A stretch of 64,000 nt of DNA from Alphaproteobacteria bacterium (GCA_030424845.1 JAUHWC010000001.1:496001-560000); one strand, 5' to 3'. Positions 30,566 to 39,468 are shown, numbered from the stretch's first letter. Notes: generated by a model not told the origin, from the letters alone. Program-made: numbers and translations.

Positions 30566-31981
30566 ATGTCCTATTTTTCGGATCTCGGCCTCGCCGAGCC
30601 TATCCTGCGTGCCCTCGACAAGAAGGGCTACGCGGACCCCACGCCTATCCAGCGCCAGGCGATTCCGGCGCTCCTCGAAGGCCGGGACCTGCTGGGCATT
30701 GCCCAGACCGGCACCGGCAAGACGGCGGCGTTCTCGCTGCCCTCGCTCCACCGCCTCGCGCAGAACCCGACAGGCCGCTACAAGCGCGCCTGCCGCATGC
30801 TGGTGCTCAGCCCCACGCGCGAACTGGCCGCACAGATTGCTGACAACATGCGCGGCTATGCCCGCTTTCTGGACCTGTCGGTGCAGTGCGTGTTCGGCGG
30901 CGTACCGATCTCCAAGCAGATCAAGAACCTTGTCCATGGCTGCGATGTCATGGTCGCCACTCCGGGCCGCCTGATCGACCTTGTCGAACAGAAGGCGCTG
31001 AAGCTCGATCATGTCGAGATCTTCGTGCTGGACGAGGCGGACCAGATGATGGACCTCGGCTTCATCAAGCCGCTTACGCGCATCGCCAACATGTTGCCGA
31101 AGGAACGGCAGAGCCTGTTCTTCTCGGCCACCATGCCGTCCGAGATCGCCCAGCTGGGCCAGAAGTTCATCACCAATCCGGTGAAGGTGGAGGTTGCACC
31201 GCAATCGACCACGGCAGAACGTGTCGACCAGTTCGTGACCCTTATCGACCAGAAGGAAAAGCAGGCGCTGCTCACGCTGACGCTGCAGAAGGGCCTCGGC
31301 AGCGGCGAGATCGAGAGTTGCCTGGTCTTCACCCGCACCAAGCACGGGGCGGACAAGGTGGTGCGCCACCTCGTCGCTGCCGGTATCGAGGCTGCCGCCA
31401 TCCACGGCAACAAGACGCAGGCCCAGCGCACCCGTGCGCTGGACGGTTTCCGCGCCGGCCGCATTCCGGTGCTGGTCGCAACCGATATCGCGGCACGCGG
31501 GATCGACGTTCCGGGCGTGTCGGCCGTGTTCAATTTCGAATTGCCCAATGTGCCGGAACAGTATGTCCATCGCATCGGCCGCACCGCGCGCGCAGGCCGC
31601 TCGGGCCTGGCCATCAGCTTCTGCGCGCCGGACGAGAAGGCATATCTGCGCGATATCCGCCGCCTGACCGGTGTCGATCCCGATCCCTTCCCGCTGCCCA
31701 GGGATTTCGTGGAAATGGCTGCACGCCTGCCCAAGCCCGCGCGCAAGGGCACGGGTGCGGAGCATGCGGAAGACGCGCGCGAAGGTGGCACCAACCGCCG
31801 CCAGCGCGGCCGCAACACCAAGCCTCGCCGCAACCCGGATGTGAAGGTGGAGCCTGCCGGCAGGCCGCGCTCCGAACGCCCGGCAAAGGGCCAGGGTGCC
31901 GGTCAAGGCCAGCGCCGGCGCCATCGTCCGGGTGGCAAGCGCAATGGTCGGCCGCCGCGCAATGCAGTGCAGAATGGCTGA
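30566..31981 (+). CDS. DEAD-box RNA helicase, RhlE type
   Basis: 471-residue ATP-dependent RNA helicase. All core motifs are present: Q motif region YADPTPIQRQAIP, AQTGTGKT, PTRELAAQI, TPGRLIDL, VLDEADQMMDLGF, SAT, and HRIGRTARAGR. After the two RecA domains comes a basic, disordered tail rich in Arg, Gly and Asn (about residue 390 on) that would bind RNA. ATG 30566 is the family start (MSYFSDLGL); upstream open frame is not family-like. The 247-base gap before it, with no gene, could hold a long leader, common for cold-induced helicases. Confidence 0.93.
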   Translation: MSYFSDLGLAEPILRALDKKGYADPTPIQRQAIPALLEGRDLLGIAQTGTGKTAAFSLPSLHRLAQNPTGRYKRACRMLVLSPTRELAAQIADNMRGYARFLDLSVQCVFGGVPISKQIKNLVHGCDVMVATPGRLIDLVEQKALKLDHVEIFVLDEADQMMDLGFIKPLTRIANMLPKERQSLFFSATMPSEIAQLGQKFITNPVKVEVAPQSTTAERVDQFVTLIDQKEKQALLTLTLQKGLGSGEIESCLVFTRTKHGADKVVRHLVAAGIEAAAIHGNKTQAQRTRALDGFRAGRIPVLVATDIAARGIDVPGVSAVFNFELPNVPEQYVHRIGRTARAGRSGLAISFCAPDEKAYLRDIRRLTGVDPDPFPLPRDFVEMAARLPKPARKGTGAEHAEDAREGGTNRRQRGRNTKPRRNPDVKVEPAGRPRSERPAKGQGAGQGQRRRHRPGGKRNGRPPRNAVQNG

Positions 31982-32199
31982 TTTCCGTCACTTCTGAAAC
32001 TACAACGAACCTCTCAGGCTCGGTTCATGGAAACTGATGCACGGTTCGTCTGCAAGTCGGTTGAGTCCCGGCCCAAGGCTGGGAAATCGGCTGCCGAGAC
32101 ATTCTAGGTTTCGCAAAATCCATCTTGGTCGATCGGCTGACCTGCGTTTCGCGGGACGGGGATCGGCAACTGCAGACGAATACAATTGAGAGGTTATTT

Positions 32200-32745
32200 A
32201 TGAAATTCGGCACCTATCTCGCGGCAGCAGCCGCACTGGCACTGGCCCCGATGGCAGCACAGGCACAGGACGTTGGCGCCACCGTGCTCGGCAATGACGG
32301 CAACCCGATCGGCACCGTAACCTCGAACGATGGCACCACCGCCGTCGTCAACACCGGCACCTATGACGTGCCGCTGCCGCTCGAATCCTTCGGCACCAGC
32401 GAAGCAGGCCCCACGCTGAACATCACCAAGCCGCAGCTTGAAGACATGATGGCCCAGCAGCTTGCTGCGCAGGAAGCTGCAGCTGCCGAAGCCGCCGCCG
32501 CCCAGGCCGCTGCAGAGGCCGAAATGGCTGCTGCGGTGGAAGCTGCACTGGTTCCGGGTGCTGCCGTGATCACCGCAGATGCACAGGAACTGGGCACCGT
32601 CGACGAATTGCTGGACGGCAACGTCGTGGTTTCCGTGGATGGTGACCTGGTGACCCTGCCGCGCAACCTGTTTGCCGTCGATGCAGAAGGCCAGCTGATG
32701 GCCCTCGCAAACCTGGCAGACATCCAGGCTGCGATGGGCGGCTGA
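32200..32745 (+). CDS. Secreted protein of two homologous halves joined by an alanine-rich linker
   Basis: 181-residue protein with a signal peptide ending AQAQD (residue 23-24). The mature part consists of two similar units of about 60 residues. Unit 1 starts VGATVLGNDGNPIGTV and unit 2 starts PGAAVITADAQELGTV; both continue with VV, then D(L/V)..LP...F, then G..L and an amphipathic end. Between them is an Ala/Glu/Gln-rich helix (about residues 88-120). The units resemble the small beta-barrel of PRC-type domains, but this is only a resemblance. Ribosome site GAGAGG. A strong terminator follows, so it is probably a single-gene transcript. Confidence 0.75.
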   Translation: MKFGTYLAAAAALALAPMAAQAQDVGATVLGNDGNPIGTVTSNDGTTAVVNTGTYDVPLPLESFGTSEAGPTLNITKPQLEDMMAQQLAAQEAAAAEAAAAQAAAEAEMAAAVEAALVPGAAVITADAQELGTVDELLDGNVVVSVDGDLVTLPRNLFAVDAEGQLMALANLADIQAAMGG

Positions 32746-32771
32746 TCGCTCCCGGCATTAGCAGATGGAGG

Positions 32772-32806
32772 AAGGGCCGGTGGAGCGATCCACCGGCCCT
32801 TTTTCC
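32772..32806 (+). terminator. Intrinsic terminator with GCGA tetraloop
   Basis: AGGGCCGGTGGA (32773-32784) pairs perfectly with TCCACCGGCCCT (32789-32800) around GCGA, followed by TTTT. It ends the two-unit secreted protein gene, 28 bases after its stop. The opposite strand has no good T tail for parC. Confidence 0.92.
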
Positions 32807-32809
32807 TGT

Positions 32810-35107
32810 TCAGAACCTGTTGTCCTTGGGGAAGCCCGTTGGCGGCATCCGTCCTGCCGCACCGCGCGCCACCTTCCACATGGCGATCTCGCTCTCGGTG
32901 CGGGTGCGGTCACCCTTGCCGCCCATCGTCCAGCTGAGGCCGTCCTCCAGCTTGAGCGTCGTCGCATCGGACAATCCGCCATCGCGATAGCGTTGCAGCG
33001 TCACACCCTGCCCGCGCGCCATCACCGGCATTTCATCGAGCGCGAAGACGACGAGCTTGCGGTTCTCGCCCACCACGGCAACGTGGTCATGTTCGGGTGC
33101 GATGGGCCGCGCCACGGTGAGCCTTGCGTCACCTTTCAGGTTCACCACTTGCCGACCCTTTCGGGTTTCGGCGAGCAACTCGTCCGTGATCGCCACGAAG
33201 CCCTTGCCGATGGTGCTGGCCAGCAACAGCTGCTTGTCCTTCTCGTGCACCACCATCGCCACGATGTGCGCCGATGCCTCGATATCAAGCGTGTTGCGAA
33301 CCGGCTCGCCAAAGCCGCGCGCTGATGGAAGCTTGTCCGCCCCCAGCGTGAAGAAGCGGCCATCGTCGCAGCCCAGCAGGATCTTGTCGGTCGTCTGGCA
33401 ATGGACAGCGAAGGCCGCCTCGTCGCCTTCCTTGTACTTGAAATCTCCGCAACCATCCTCGCCAAGGTCGACATGGCCCTTGGCGGCGCGGACCCAGCCC
33501 TTCTTGGAAAGGATCACCGTGACCGGCTCCTTCTCGATCATGGCATCCATGGAGAATTCGACTGTCGGGGCAGCTTCCTCGATCCTGGTGCGGCGAGCAC
33601 CAAGCGCCGTGTCCTCGGCATATTCCTTGCGCAGGGCTGCAAGGTCGCGCTTGAGGCGGGTGCGCTGGCGAGCGGGCGAGGCGAGCAGTTTCTCAAGTTC
33701 GTCCTGTTCGGCCAGAAGGTCGTCCTTCTCCTGCCGCAGCTGCATTTCCTCGAGCTTGCGCAAGGACCGCAAGCGCATGTTGAGGATCGCCTCGGCCTGC
33801 CGGTCGGTCAGGGTGAATTCGGCCATCATCACGGCCTTGGGATCATCCTCGTATCGGATGATCTCGATCACCCGGTCGAGGTTGAGGAAGGCGATGATAT
33901 AGCCTTCGACCAGTTCCAGCCGCGCGGCGATCTTGTCCAGCCGGTGCTGCGTGCGGCGCTGCAGGATGTCGATCTGGGCGACGATCCAGTTGGTCAGCAG
34001 CTCCTTCAGCCCCATCACCATCGGCGTGCGCGTGGCATCGAGCACGTTCAGATTGAGGCTGAAGCGCGTCTCCAGGTCGGTCAGCTTGTAGAGCGATTCC
34101 TTGAGCAGTTCGGGGTCGACATTGCGGCTGCGCGGAATGAGGACGATGCGGATGTTCTCGTCGCTCTCGTCACGCACGTCCTCCAGGATCGGCAGTTTCT
34201 TGTCGCTGATCGCCTGGGCGATCTGTTCGATCAGCTTGCCCTTGGGCACCTGGTAGGGGATCTCGGAAATGACGAGCTGCCAGCCGCCGCCCTTCTGGCG
34301 CTCGATACCCGCGTCGCGGTCTTCCTGTTTCTCTGCCTCCTCGGCGTAGAACCGGCCGCGCACGCGGAAGGAGCCGCGGCCCGTTTCATAAGCATGGGAG
34401 ATCGCCTCCTGGCTGTCCACGATCAGGCCGCCGGTGGCAAAGTCCGGCCCCTTGAACACGCCCATCAGCTCGCTGTGCGTCACGTCCTTGTTGAACAGCA
34501 CCAGCTCTGCAGCATCGATGATCTCGGCGACGTTGTGGCTGGGAATGGAGGTGGCCATGCCCACGGCGATGCCGCTGGCGCCATTGGCCAGCAGGTTGGG
34601 AAAGATGCCGGGAAAGATTTCCGGCTCCTGCTCCTCGCCATTGTAGGTGGGGATGAAATCGACCGTGCCTTCGTCCAGCCCTTCCATCAGGGTCATGGCG
34701 GTCTTGGTCAGGCGGCACTCGGTGTAGCGATAGGCAGCCGCGTTATCGCCGTCGATATTGCCGAAGTTGCCCTGTCCTTCGACCAGCGGATAGCGCAGCG
34801 TGAACGGCTGGGCGAGGCGCACCATCGCGTCATAGACCGCCACGTCGCCATGCGGGTGATACTTGCCGATCACGTCACCCACCACGCGGGCGGACTTCTT
34901 GAAGGCGCTGTCCGGCGAAAGCTTCATGCCGCGCATCGCCCACAGCAGGCGGCGGTGCACCGGCTTCAACCCGTCGCGCAGGTCAGGCAGCGAACGGGCG
35001 GTAATCGTGGAGAGTGCGTAAACCAGGTACCGTTCGGACAAGGCGCTGTCGAAGGGGGCATCGACAATCGCGTCAAACGGATCCTTTTCGTCTTCGATGG
35101 TGGACAT
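32810..35107 (-). CDS. parC: DNA topoisomerase IV subunit A
   Basis: 765-residue ParC, the DNA-cleaving subunit of the decatenating type II topoisomerase. The active-site tyrosine is in AAYRYTECRL (Tyr128). The quinolone region reads GKYHPHGDVAVYDAMVRLAQ, with valine at 89 where Ser stands in Escherichia coli ParC (Ser80). The length and the shorter C-terminal domain fit ParC and not GyrA. The long coiled-coil with catalytic core lies up to about 480 and the beta-pinwheel part follows. Confidence 0.95.
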   Translation of the reverse strand: MSTIEDEKDPFDAIVDAPFDSALSERYLVYALSTITARSLPDLRDGLKPVHRRLLWAMRGMKLSPDSAFKKSARVVGDVIGKYHPHGDVAVYDAMVRLAQPFTLRYPLVEGQGNFGNIDGDNAAAYRYTECRLTKTAMTLMEGLDEGTVDFIPTYNGEEQEPEIFPGIFPNLLANGASGIAVGMATSIPSHNVAEIIDAAELVLFNKDVTHSELMGVFKGPDFATGGLIVDSQEAISHAYETGRGSFRVRGRFYAEEAEKQEDRDAGIERQKGGGWQLVISEIPYQVPKGKLIEQIAQAISDKKLPILEDVRDESDENIRIVLIPRSRNVDPELLKESLYKLTDLETRFSLNLNVLDATRTPMVMGLKELLTNWIVAQIDILQRRTQHRLDKIAARLELVEGYIIAFLNLDRVIEIIRYEDDPKAVMMAEFTLTDRQAEAILNMRLRSLRKLEEMQLRQEKDDLLAEQDELEKLLASPARQRTRLKRDLAALRKEYAEDTALGARRTRIEEAAPTVEFSMDAMIEKEPVTVILSKKGWVRAAKGHVDLGEDGCGDFKYKEGDEAAFAVHCQTTDKILLGCDDGRFFTLGADKLPSARGFGEPVRNTLDIEASAHIVAMVVHEKDKQLLLASTIGKGFVAITDELLAETRKGRQVVNLKGDARLTVARPIAPEHDHVAVVGENRKLVVFALDEMPVMARGQGVTLQRYRDGGLSDATTLKLEDGLSWTMGGKGDRTRTESEIAMWKVARGAAGRMPPTGFPKDNRF

Positions 35108-35192
35108 TTCCCAGCCCTAACACCGCCCTTGACGGGGTGACAGATTGGCAAAGGCAAATTTCCCCAATGAGGGGTGGAAAACATCGCCTTGC

Positions 35193-35213
35193 TTGACAGT
35201 GATACAGTGTCAC
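35193..35213 (+). promoter_or_regulatory. TTGACA box with overlapping imperfect palindrome upstream of the DUF4349 gene
   Basis: TTGACA (35193-35198) directly abuts GTGATACAGTGTCAC (35199-35213), a palindrome with six of seven arm positions paired apart from the centre region. The position 34 bases before the ATG fits an operator controlling this gene, as for TetR-type repressors. No convincing -10 box follows, so the promoter itself is uncertain. Confidence 0.4.
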
Positions 35214-35246
35214 AACATGCTCGGCCCAATTCGAGAGGGGATTGGG

Positions 35247-36260
35247 ATGGCCAGGAATACATTGATCATCGGCTTGGCCGCGCTGGCCCTGGCCGGATGC
35301 GGGAATGATGGCGGCAGCGAGGGGATGGCCTCGCCCGAAGCGCCTTCAAGTGATTTCGGCTTCATGGAAGCGCGGGAAGAAGGCATCAGCATCGTCCCGC
35401 CAAGTGCTTCCGAACCGGTGGTCGAACGGATTACTACGGTCGATATCGAGGAGCCCGCAGAAGCCGGAATGGGCGAGGAAGCAAACGAGCAGATGCCGCA
35501 AGGCATGCCGCAGATCGCCTATACCTATGACTACGGCTTCCGCGTCTCGACCGACAAGCTCTCGGCCCTGCAGCAACGGCATGCGGACCTGTGCGTGTCA
35601 AAGGGCGCGGATGTCTGCCGGATCATCTCGATGAACCAGTCCGGCTCTTCCGGCGATTATGCCTATGGCCGCCTGCATATCGAGGTCGTGGCAGACCAGG
35701 CGCGCGATTTCGGCAAGGAGCTTACCGCGGCCGCCGAGGGTGCCGGCGGGGAGCAGATATCCTCATCCATCGCAGGCGAGGACCTGTCCAAGCAGATCGT
35801 CGATACCGAAGCGCGCCTGCGCGCCCGCACCTTGCTGCGTGACCGGCTGATGGAAGTGCTGCGCAGCCGCAACGGCACCGTGGCCGAATTGGTCGAGGCG
35901 GAGCGCGGCGTCGCGCAGGTGAACGAGGAAATCGACCAGGCGCGCAGCTGGCTTGCCGAGATGCGCGGCCGCGTGGCCTTCAGCGACATCACCATCGACT
36001 ACGAATCCGGAACGCGCAGCTCCGGGGGTTTCTGGGAGCCGATCCGCTGGGCCTTCAGTTCGGCAGGCAGCGCGATCGGCACGGCGATTGGCGCGATCAT
36101 CATGATCGTTGCCACGCTGCTGCCCTGGGTGCTGGTGATCGGCGGCGGTATCTGGGCATGGCGGCGTGCCGGCCTGCCCTGGTTCAGGCGCCGAAAGAGC
36201 GAAAGGTTTGCCGAGACTGCGCCTGTCGATGAGGCAGGTGAGGAAGCGCCGCCTCAATAA
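35247..36260 (+). CDS. DUF4349 family lipoprotein
   Basis: 337-residue lipoprotein: signal [18 protein letters not shown], lipidated Cys at 18, then a long polar linker. The DUF4349 domain begins near YDYGFRVSTDKLSALQQRHADLC and includes the helical hairpin with DTEARLRARTLLRDRLMEVL. A hydrophobic segment near the C-terminus (IMIVATLLPWVLVIGGGIWAW) followed by RRRKSER would place the end in the cytoplasm, so the protein would be tethered at both ends. Function unknown. Ribosome site GAGAGGGG. Its stop overlaps the ferredoxin end on the other strand. Confidence 0.85.
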   Translation: MARNTLIIGLAALALAGCGNDGGSEGMASPEAPSSDFGFMEAREEGISIVPPSASEPVVERITTVDIEEPAEAGMGEEANEQMPQGMPQIAYTYDYGFRVSTDKLSALQQRHADLCVSKGADVCRIISMNQSGSSGDYAYGRLHIEVVADQARDFGKELTAAAEGAGGEQISSSIAGEDLSKQIVDTEARLRARTLLRDRLMEVLRSRNGTVAELVEAERGVAQVNEEIDQARSWLAEMRGRVAFSDITIDYESGTRSSGGFWEPIRWAFSSAGSAIGTAIGAIIMIVATLLPWVLVIGGGIWAWRRAGLPWFRRRKSERFAETAPVDEAGEEAPPQ

Positions 36261-36583
36261 CCCTGCATGTCGTGGCTCTCGCGCGGGATGGTGACTTCCA
36301 TCCCGTCTAGGTCGTCGCTCAGCAGGATCTGGCACGAGAGGCGACTGGTGGCGTGGAGGTCTGCCGCAAGGTCCAGCATGTCTTCCTCGTCATCGCTTGC
36401 GGCGGGCAGTTTGGCATACCATTCCTTGCCCACGATCACGTGGCAGGTGGAACAGGCCATCTGGCCTTCACACGTGCCTTCCAGCGGCATCCCGGCATTC
36501 TGCGCCACTTCCAGCAAGCGGTCTCCCGCCTTGGCTTCGGCTTCCACCTTGTCACCGGTGCGCGTGATGAACGTGACTTTGAT
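36254..36583 (-). CDS. [2Fe-2S] ferredoxin with apparent ATC start
   Basis: Adrenodoxin-type plant/vertebrate-like ferredoxin of about 109 residues. Cluster ligands are C..CSTC in GTCEGQMACSTCHVIV (C-X5-C-X2-C) and the later Cys in SRLSCQI. The usual family start (KVTFIT..GDKVEAEA) is encoded, but no ATG, GTG or TTG exists upstream of it in frame. The codon at the expected place is ATC (36583-36581), eight bases after an AGGGG ribosome site that overlaps the TAA of the upstream desulfurase. The first standard start, GTG 36547, would remove the first beta strand. An ATG-to-ATC sequence error is the alternative. Neighbouring desulfurases suggest an Fe-S assembly role. Confidence 0.85.
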   Translation of the reverse strand: MKVTFITRTGDKVEAEAKAGDRLLEVAQNAGMPLEGTCEGQMACSTCHVIVGKEWYAKLPAASDDEEDMLDLAADLHATSRLSCQILLSDDLDGMEVTIPRESHDMQGY

Positions 36584-36588
36584 CGGAC

Positions 36589-37662
36589 TTACCCCTGGCT
36601 GTCTGCGGCCGAGATAATCGCCCTGGCCGCTGCTTCAAGATCATCGATCGCCGTATAGCGGCCAAAACCGAGGCGGATGGAACTTTTTGCCTCGGCATCG
36701 CTGAGCCCGATGGCCCGCAGCACGTGGCTGGGCCTGCCCGAGCCGCTGGCGCAGGCAGAGCCCGCAGAGAACATCACATTGCGGCACTCGCTCATCAGCC
36801 GCGCGACATCGAGGCCATCGCGCCTTATGTTGAGGTTGCCGTGCCATCGGGCGGAGCTACTGCCGTTGACCGTCCAGCCGTCGAACAGTTCCAGCGCGCG
36901 GTTCCACAAGGCTTCGACATGCGCGGCATCTTCATCCATCCGCTCTGCCGCCAGCCTTGCCGCCGCGCCGAACCCGGCGATCAGCGCGGGGCTGAGTGTG
37001 CCCGAGCGCAGCCCCTGCTCCTGCCCGCCGCCGGTGATGATCGGTTCCAGCGAGATCCCCTCGCGCACCCACAGCGCGCCCACGCCCTTCGGGCCGTGCA
37101 GCTTGTGCGCGGAGATCGCGATCATGTCAGCCGCCGCAACAGGCTGCTTGCCGAAAGCCTGCACCGCGTCGCACAGGTAGAGCGCGCCTGATTCCTCCGC
37201 CCGTCGGTGCCAAGCAGCGGTCGGCTGCACCGTCCCGATCTCGTTGTTTACCTGCATCACGCAGACCAGCGAGACATCATCGGGCAGGTCCTGGCTCGGG
37301 TTGCACTGCCCGTCTGCCGCCACGTTCAGCACCTGCGCGCGGCCCAGTGCCTCGGCGGTATCGTGCACCGCGGCATGCTCGATGGCCGAAACCGCAATCC
37401 GCCCCTTGCCGGGAGCGCCGCGCATCGCGAGGTTGATCGCCTCGGTCGCGCTGCCGGTGAAGATCACTTGCCCACCCGGCGGGCACAGCGCCGCGACGTG
37501 ATCGCGCGCGGCTTCTATCGCCGCCGCGGCCTGCCTGCCCATGCGGTGCGGCGAATGGGGATTGCCGAAGCCCGTACCTTCCGGCCCGTCCATCCAGCGC
37601 AGCATCTCCTCGCGCGCTTCGGGTGCCAGCGGTGTGGTGGCCTGGTAATCGAGATAGGTCAT
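36589..37662 (-). CDS. Cysteine desulfurase (NifS/IscS family), copy 1
   Basis: 357-residue PLP enzyme. The PLP lysine is in SAHKLHGPKGVGAL, the N-terminus is YLDYQATTPL, and the persulfide-forming loop has Cys in SAGSACASGSGRPSHVL. It releases sulfur from cysteine for Fe-S clusters or tRNA thiolation. ATG 37662 overlaps the stop of copy 2 (ATGA). It differs substantially from copy 2, so the pair is an old duplication or two distinct subtypes. Confidence 0.93.
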   Translation of the reverse strand: MTYLDYQATTPLAPEAREEMLRWMDGPEGTGFGNPHSPHRMGRQAAAAIEAARDHVAALCPPGGQVIFTGSATEAINLAMRGAPGKGRIAVSAIEHAAVHDTAEALGRAQVLNVAADGQCNPSQDLPDDVSLVCVMQVNNEIGTVQPTAAWHRRAEESGALYLCDAVQAFGKQPVAAADMIAISAHKLHGPKGVGALWVREGISLEPIITGGGQEQGLRSGTLSPALIAGFGAAARLAAERMDEDAAHVEALWNRALELFDGWTVNGSSSARWHGNLNIRRDGLDVARLMSECRNVMFSAGSACASGSGRPSHVLRAIGLSDAEAKSSIRLGFGRYTAIDDLEAAARAIISAADSQG

Positions 37663-38711
37663 GCCAACGCCTTCCAAGCGGCGGCGAATGCATCGAGTTC
37701 CGCCCCGGTCGTGTTCCAGCCGATGCTGACGCGAATCACCCTTGCGGCAAGCTCGTCATCCAGCCCCATCGCCTTGAGCACGTGGCTGGCCTTCATGGTG
37801 CCGCTGGAACAGGCGCTGCCCTGGCTCACCGCAAAGCCTGCCATGTCGAGCCGCATGACCTGCGCCGTGGCGGACATGGCGGGAAGCGCCAGCGCGGCAA
37901 TATGGCCAGTCGGGTCTGCCAGGCGGTCTCCCAGCCAGACACCGCCCGCTTCGCGCACCACGGACGCAAGGGCTGCGAGCGATACCGGCGCATAGCCGTC
38001 GGCAGCAGCCTCCAGCGCTGCAGCCATGCCCATGGCGCCGGGCAGGTTCTCCGTGCCGCGGCGATAGCCCCGCTCGTGCCCGCCGACGGGCTCCAGCATG
38101 GCATAGTCCTTCACCAGCAAGGCGCCGATGCCGATAGGGCCACCGAACTTGTGGGCAGAGATGATCGCCATGTCGCAAGGCGGCAACGGCATCTTGCCCG
38201 CTCCTTGGGCGCAATCGGCCAGCAGCAATCCGCCCGCACGGTTCACGACTTCGGCAATCGCCGCAAGGTCCTGACGGTTGCCGGTTTCGGAATTGACCTG
38301 CTGCACCGCCACCAGTGGCACCTCGCGCTGCACCGCCTCTGCCAGCACTTCCATGTCCAGCGCGCCGTCAGGGCGCACGGGAAGGCGTTCGGCATCGGGC
38401 ACCGTGCCGAGGATGCAGTCATGCTCGACCGCGCTGACCAGCCGCGCACCGGCCTTCGCGCGGGTCAGCGCAAGGGCTGCGGCTTCGCTCGCACCGCCGG
38501 TGAAAATCACCTCTCCATCCCATCCCAGCACGGCCTTCACGCGCGCGCGCGCATCTTCCAGCGCAGCCCTGGCCTTGCGCCCTTCTGCATGCGGGGAGGA
38601 CGGATTGGCCCAGATCGCGAAGCCTTCCTCCATCGCCACCTTCGCCTCCGGGCGCAGCGCCGTGGTGGCGGCATGATCGAGATAAATGCGGTTCGAAATG
38701 GCGCTGCTCAT
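37659..38711 (-). CDS. Cysteine desulfurase (NifS/IscS family), copy 2
   Basis: 350-residue PLP enzyme with IYLDHAATTALRPEA, PLP lysine in SAHKFGGPIGIGAL and catalytic cysteine in SQGSACSSGTMKASHVL. First gene of the desulfurase-desulfurase-ferredoxin set on the minus strand. The pair may form a heterodimer or supply different acceptors; the sequence does not decide. Divergent from the alpha/beta hydrolase. Confidence 0.93.
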   Translation of the reverse strand: MSSAISNRIYLDHAATTALRPEAKVAMEEGFAIWANPSSPHAEGRKARAALEDARARVKAVLGWDGEVIFTGGASEAAALALTRAKAGARLVSAVEHDCILGTVPDAERLPVRPDGALDMEVLAEAVQREVPLVAVQQVNSETGNRQDLAAIAEVVNRAGGLLLADCAQGAGKMPLPPCDMAIISAHKFGGPIGIGALLVKDYAMLEPVGGHERGYRRGTENLPGAMGMAAALEAAADGYAPVSLAALASVVREAGGVWLGDRLADPTGHIAALALPAMSATAQVMRLDMAGFAVSQGSACSSGTMKASHVLKAMGLDDELAARVIRVSIGWNTTGAELDAFAAAWKALA

Positions 38712-38718
38712 GGAATAA

Positions 38719-38746
38719 TTGCGAAACGGAAGTGAATTCCTATATA
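38719..38746 (+). promoter_or_regulatory. Possible sigma-70 promoter of the alpha/beta hydrolase gene
   Basis: TTGCGA (38719-38724) and TATATA (38741-38746) with a 16-base spacer, about 65 bases before the ATG at 38812. Good -10 in a GC-rich genome, modest -35. Confidence 0.45.
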
Positions 38747-38811
38747 GGCCCCCACTTCGACCGCGCTACCCGCGCGGTTTGCTTCATTCATAGAACAGAG
38801 CTCAAACGCCC

Positions 38812-39468
38812 ATGCCTCACGTGATTTTCCCCGGCCCCGAAGGACGACTGGAAGGCCGCTTCTCTCCCGGACCGCGCCCGCGTGCGCCCGTGGCCATGAT
38901 CCTGCACCCGCATTCGCAGGGTGGCGGCACGATGAACGATCGCATCGTGCAGATGCTCTACAAGAATTTCGTGGACCGTGGTTTCGCCACGCTGCGCTTC
39001 AACTTCCGCGGCGTCGGCAAGAGCCAGGGCAGCTTCGACAACGGCATTGGCGAATTGTCCGATGCAGCCGCTGCGCTGGACTGGGTGCAGTCGATCCACC
39101 AGGAAGCGCAGACCACCTGGGTGGCAGGCGTATCCTTCGGTGCGCTGATCGGGATGCAGTTGCTGATGCGCCGCCCGGAAATCCGCGGCTTCATCTCCAT
39201 TGCCCCGCCGGCCAACCTGTATGACTTCAGCTTCCTCGCTCCCTGTCCGGCCTCCGGGATCTTCGTGCAGGGAACGGCAGATACGGTGGTGCAGCCCAAC
39301 AGCGTGCAGAAGCTTGTCGACAAGTTGCGCACGCAAAAGCACATCACGATCCACCATGACGAGATTCCGCGCGCCAACCATTTCTTCGAAAACGAGATGG
39401 ACGAGCTGAAGGCGTCGGTGGACAAATATCTGGACTTCCGCCTGGATCCCTCCTGCCCGATCACCTGA
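38812..39468 (+). CDS. Alpha/beta hydrolase
   Basis: 218-residue alpha/beta hydrolase of the short type often annotated as dienelactone hydrolase-like. The oxyanion region is HPHSQGGGTMNDRIV, the nucleophile elbow GVSFGA carries the Ser, the acid is Asp in GTADTVV and the base is His in ANHFF. Cytoplasmic, no signal. It is divergent from the desulfurases, a neighbourhood that recurs in related bacteria; substrate unknown. Confidence 0.88.
   Translation: MPHVIFPGPEGRLEGRFSPGPRPRAPVAMILHPHSQGGGTMNDRIVQMLYKNFVDRGFATLRFNFRGVGKSQGSFDNGIGELSDAAAALDWVQSIHQEAQTTWVAGVSFGALIGMQLLMRRPEIRGFISIAPPANLYDFSFLAPCPASGIFVQGTADTVVQPNSVQKLVDKLRTQKHITIHHDEIPRANHFFENEMDELKASVDKYLDFRLDPSCPIT

Noticed and set aside
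31982-32199. Possible RNA gene in the gap after the DEAD-box helicase
   Set aside because: Short repeats GAACC/GGTTC are present, but there is no stable long fold, no T-rich terminator and no known RNA motif.
33401-35140. Open frame of 579 codons on the + strand opposite parC
   Set aside because: Antisense to a complete ParC; no domain or start site.
35193-35220. Complete sigma-70 promoter before the DUF4349 gene
   Set aside because: TTGACA is perfect but no acceptable -10 box lies 16-18 bases downstream; kept only as an operator-like site.
36589-38711. Recent tandem duplication of cysteine desulfurase
   Set aside because: Both are complete and related, but they differ along the whole length, including the active-site loops, so the duplication is old or they are separate subtypes.
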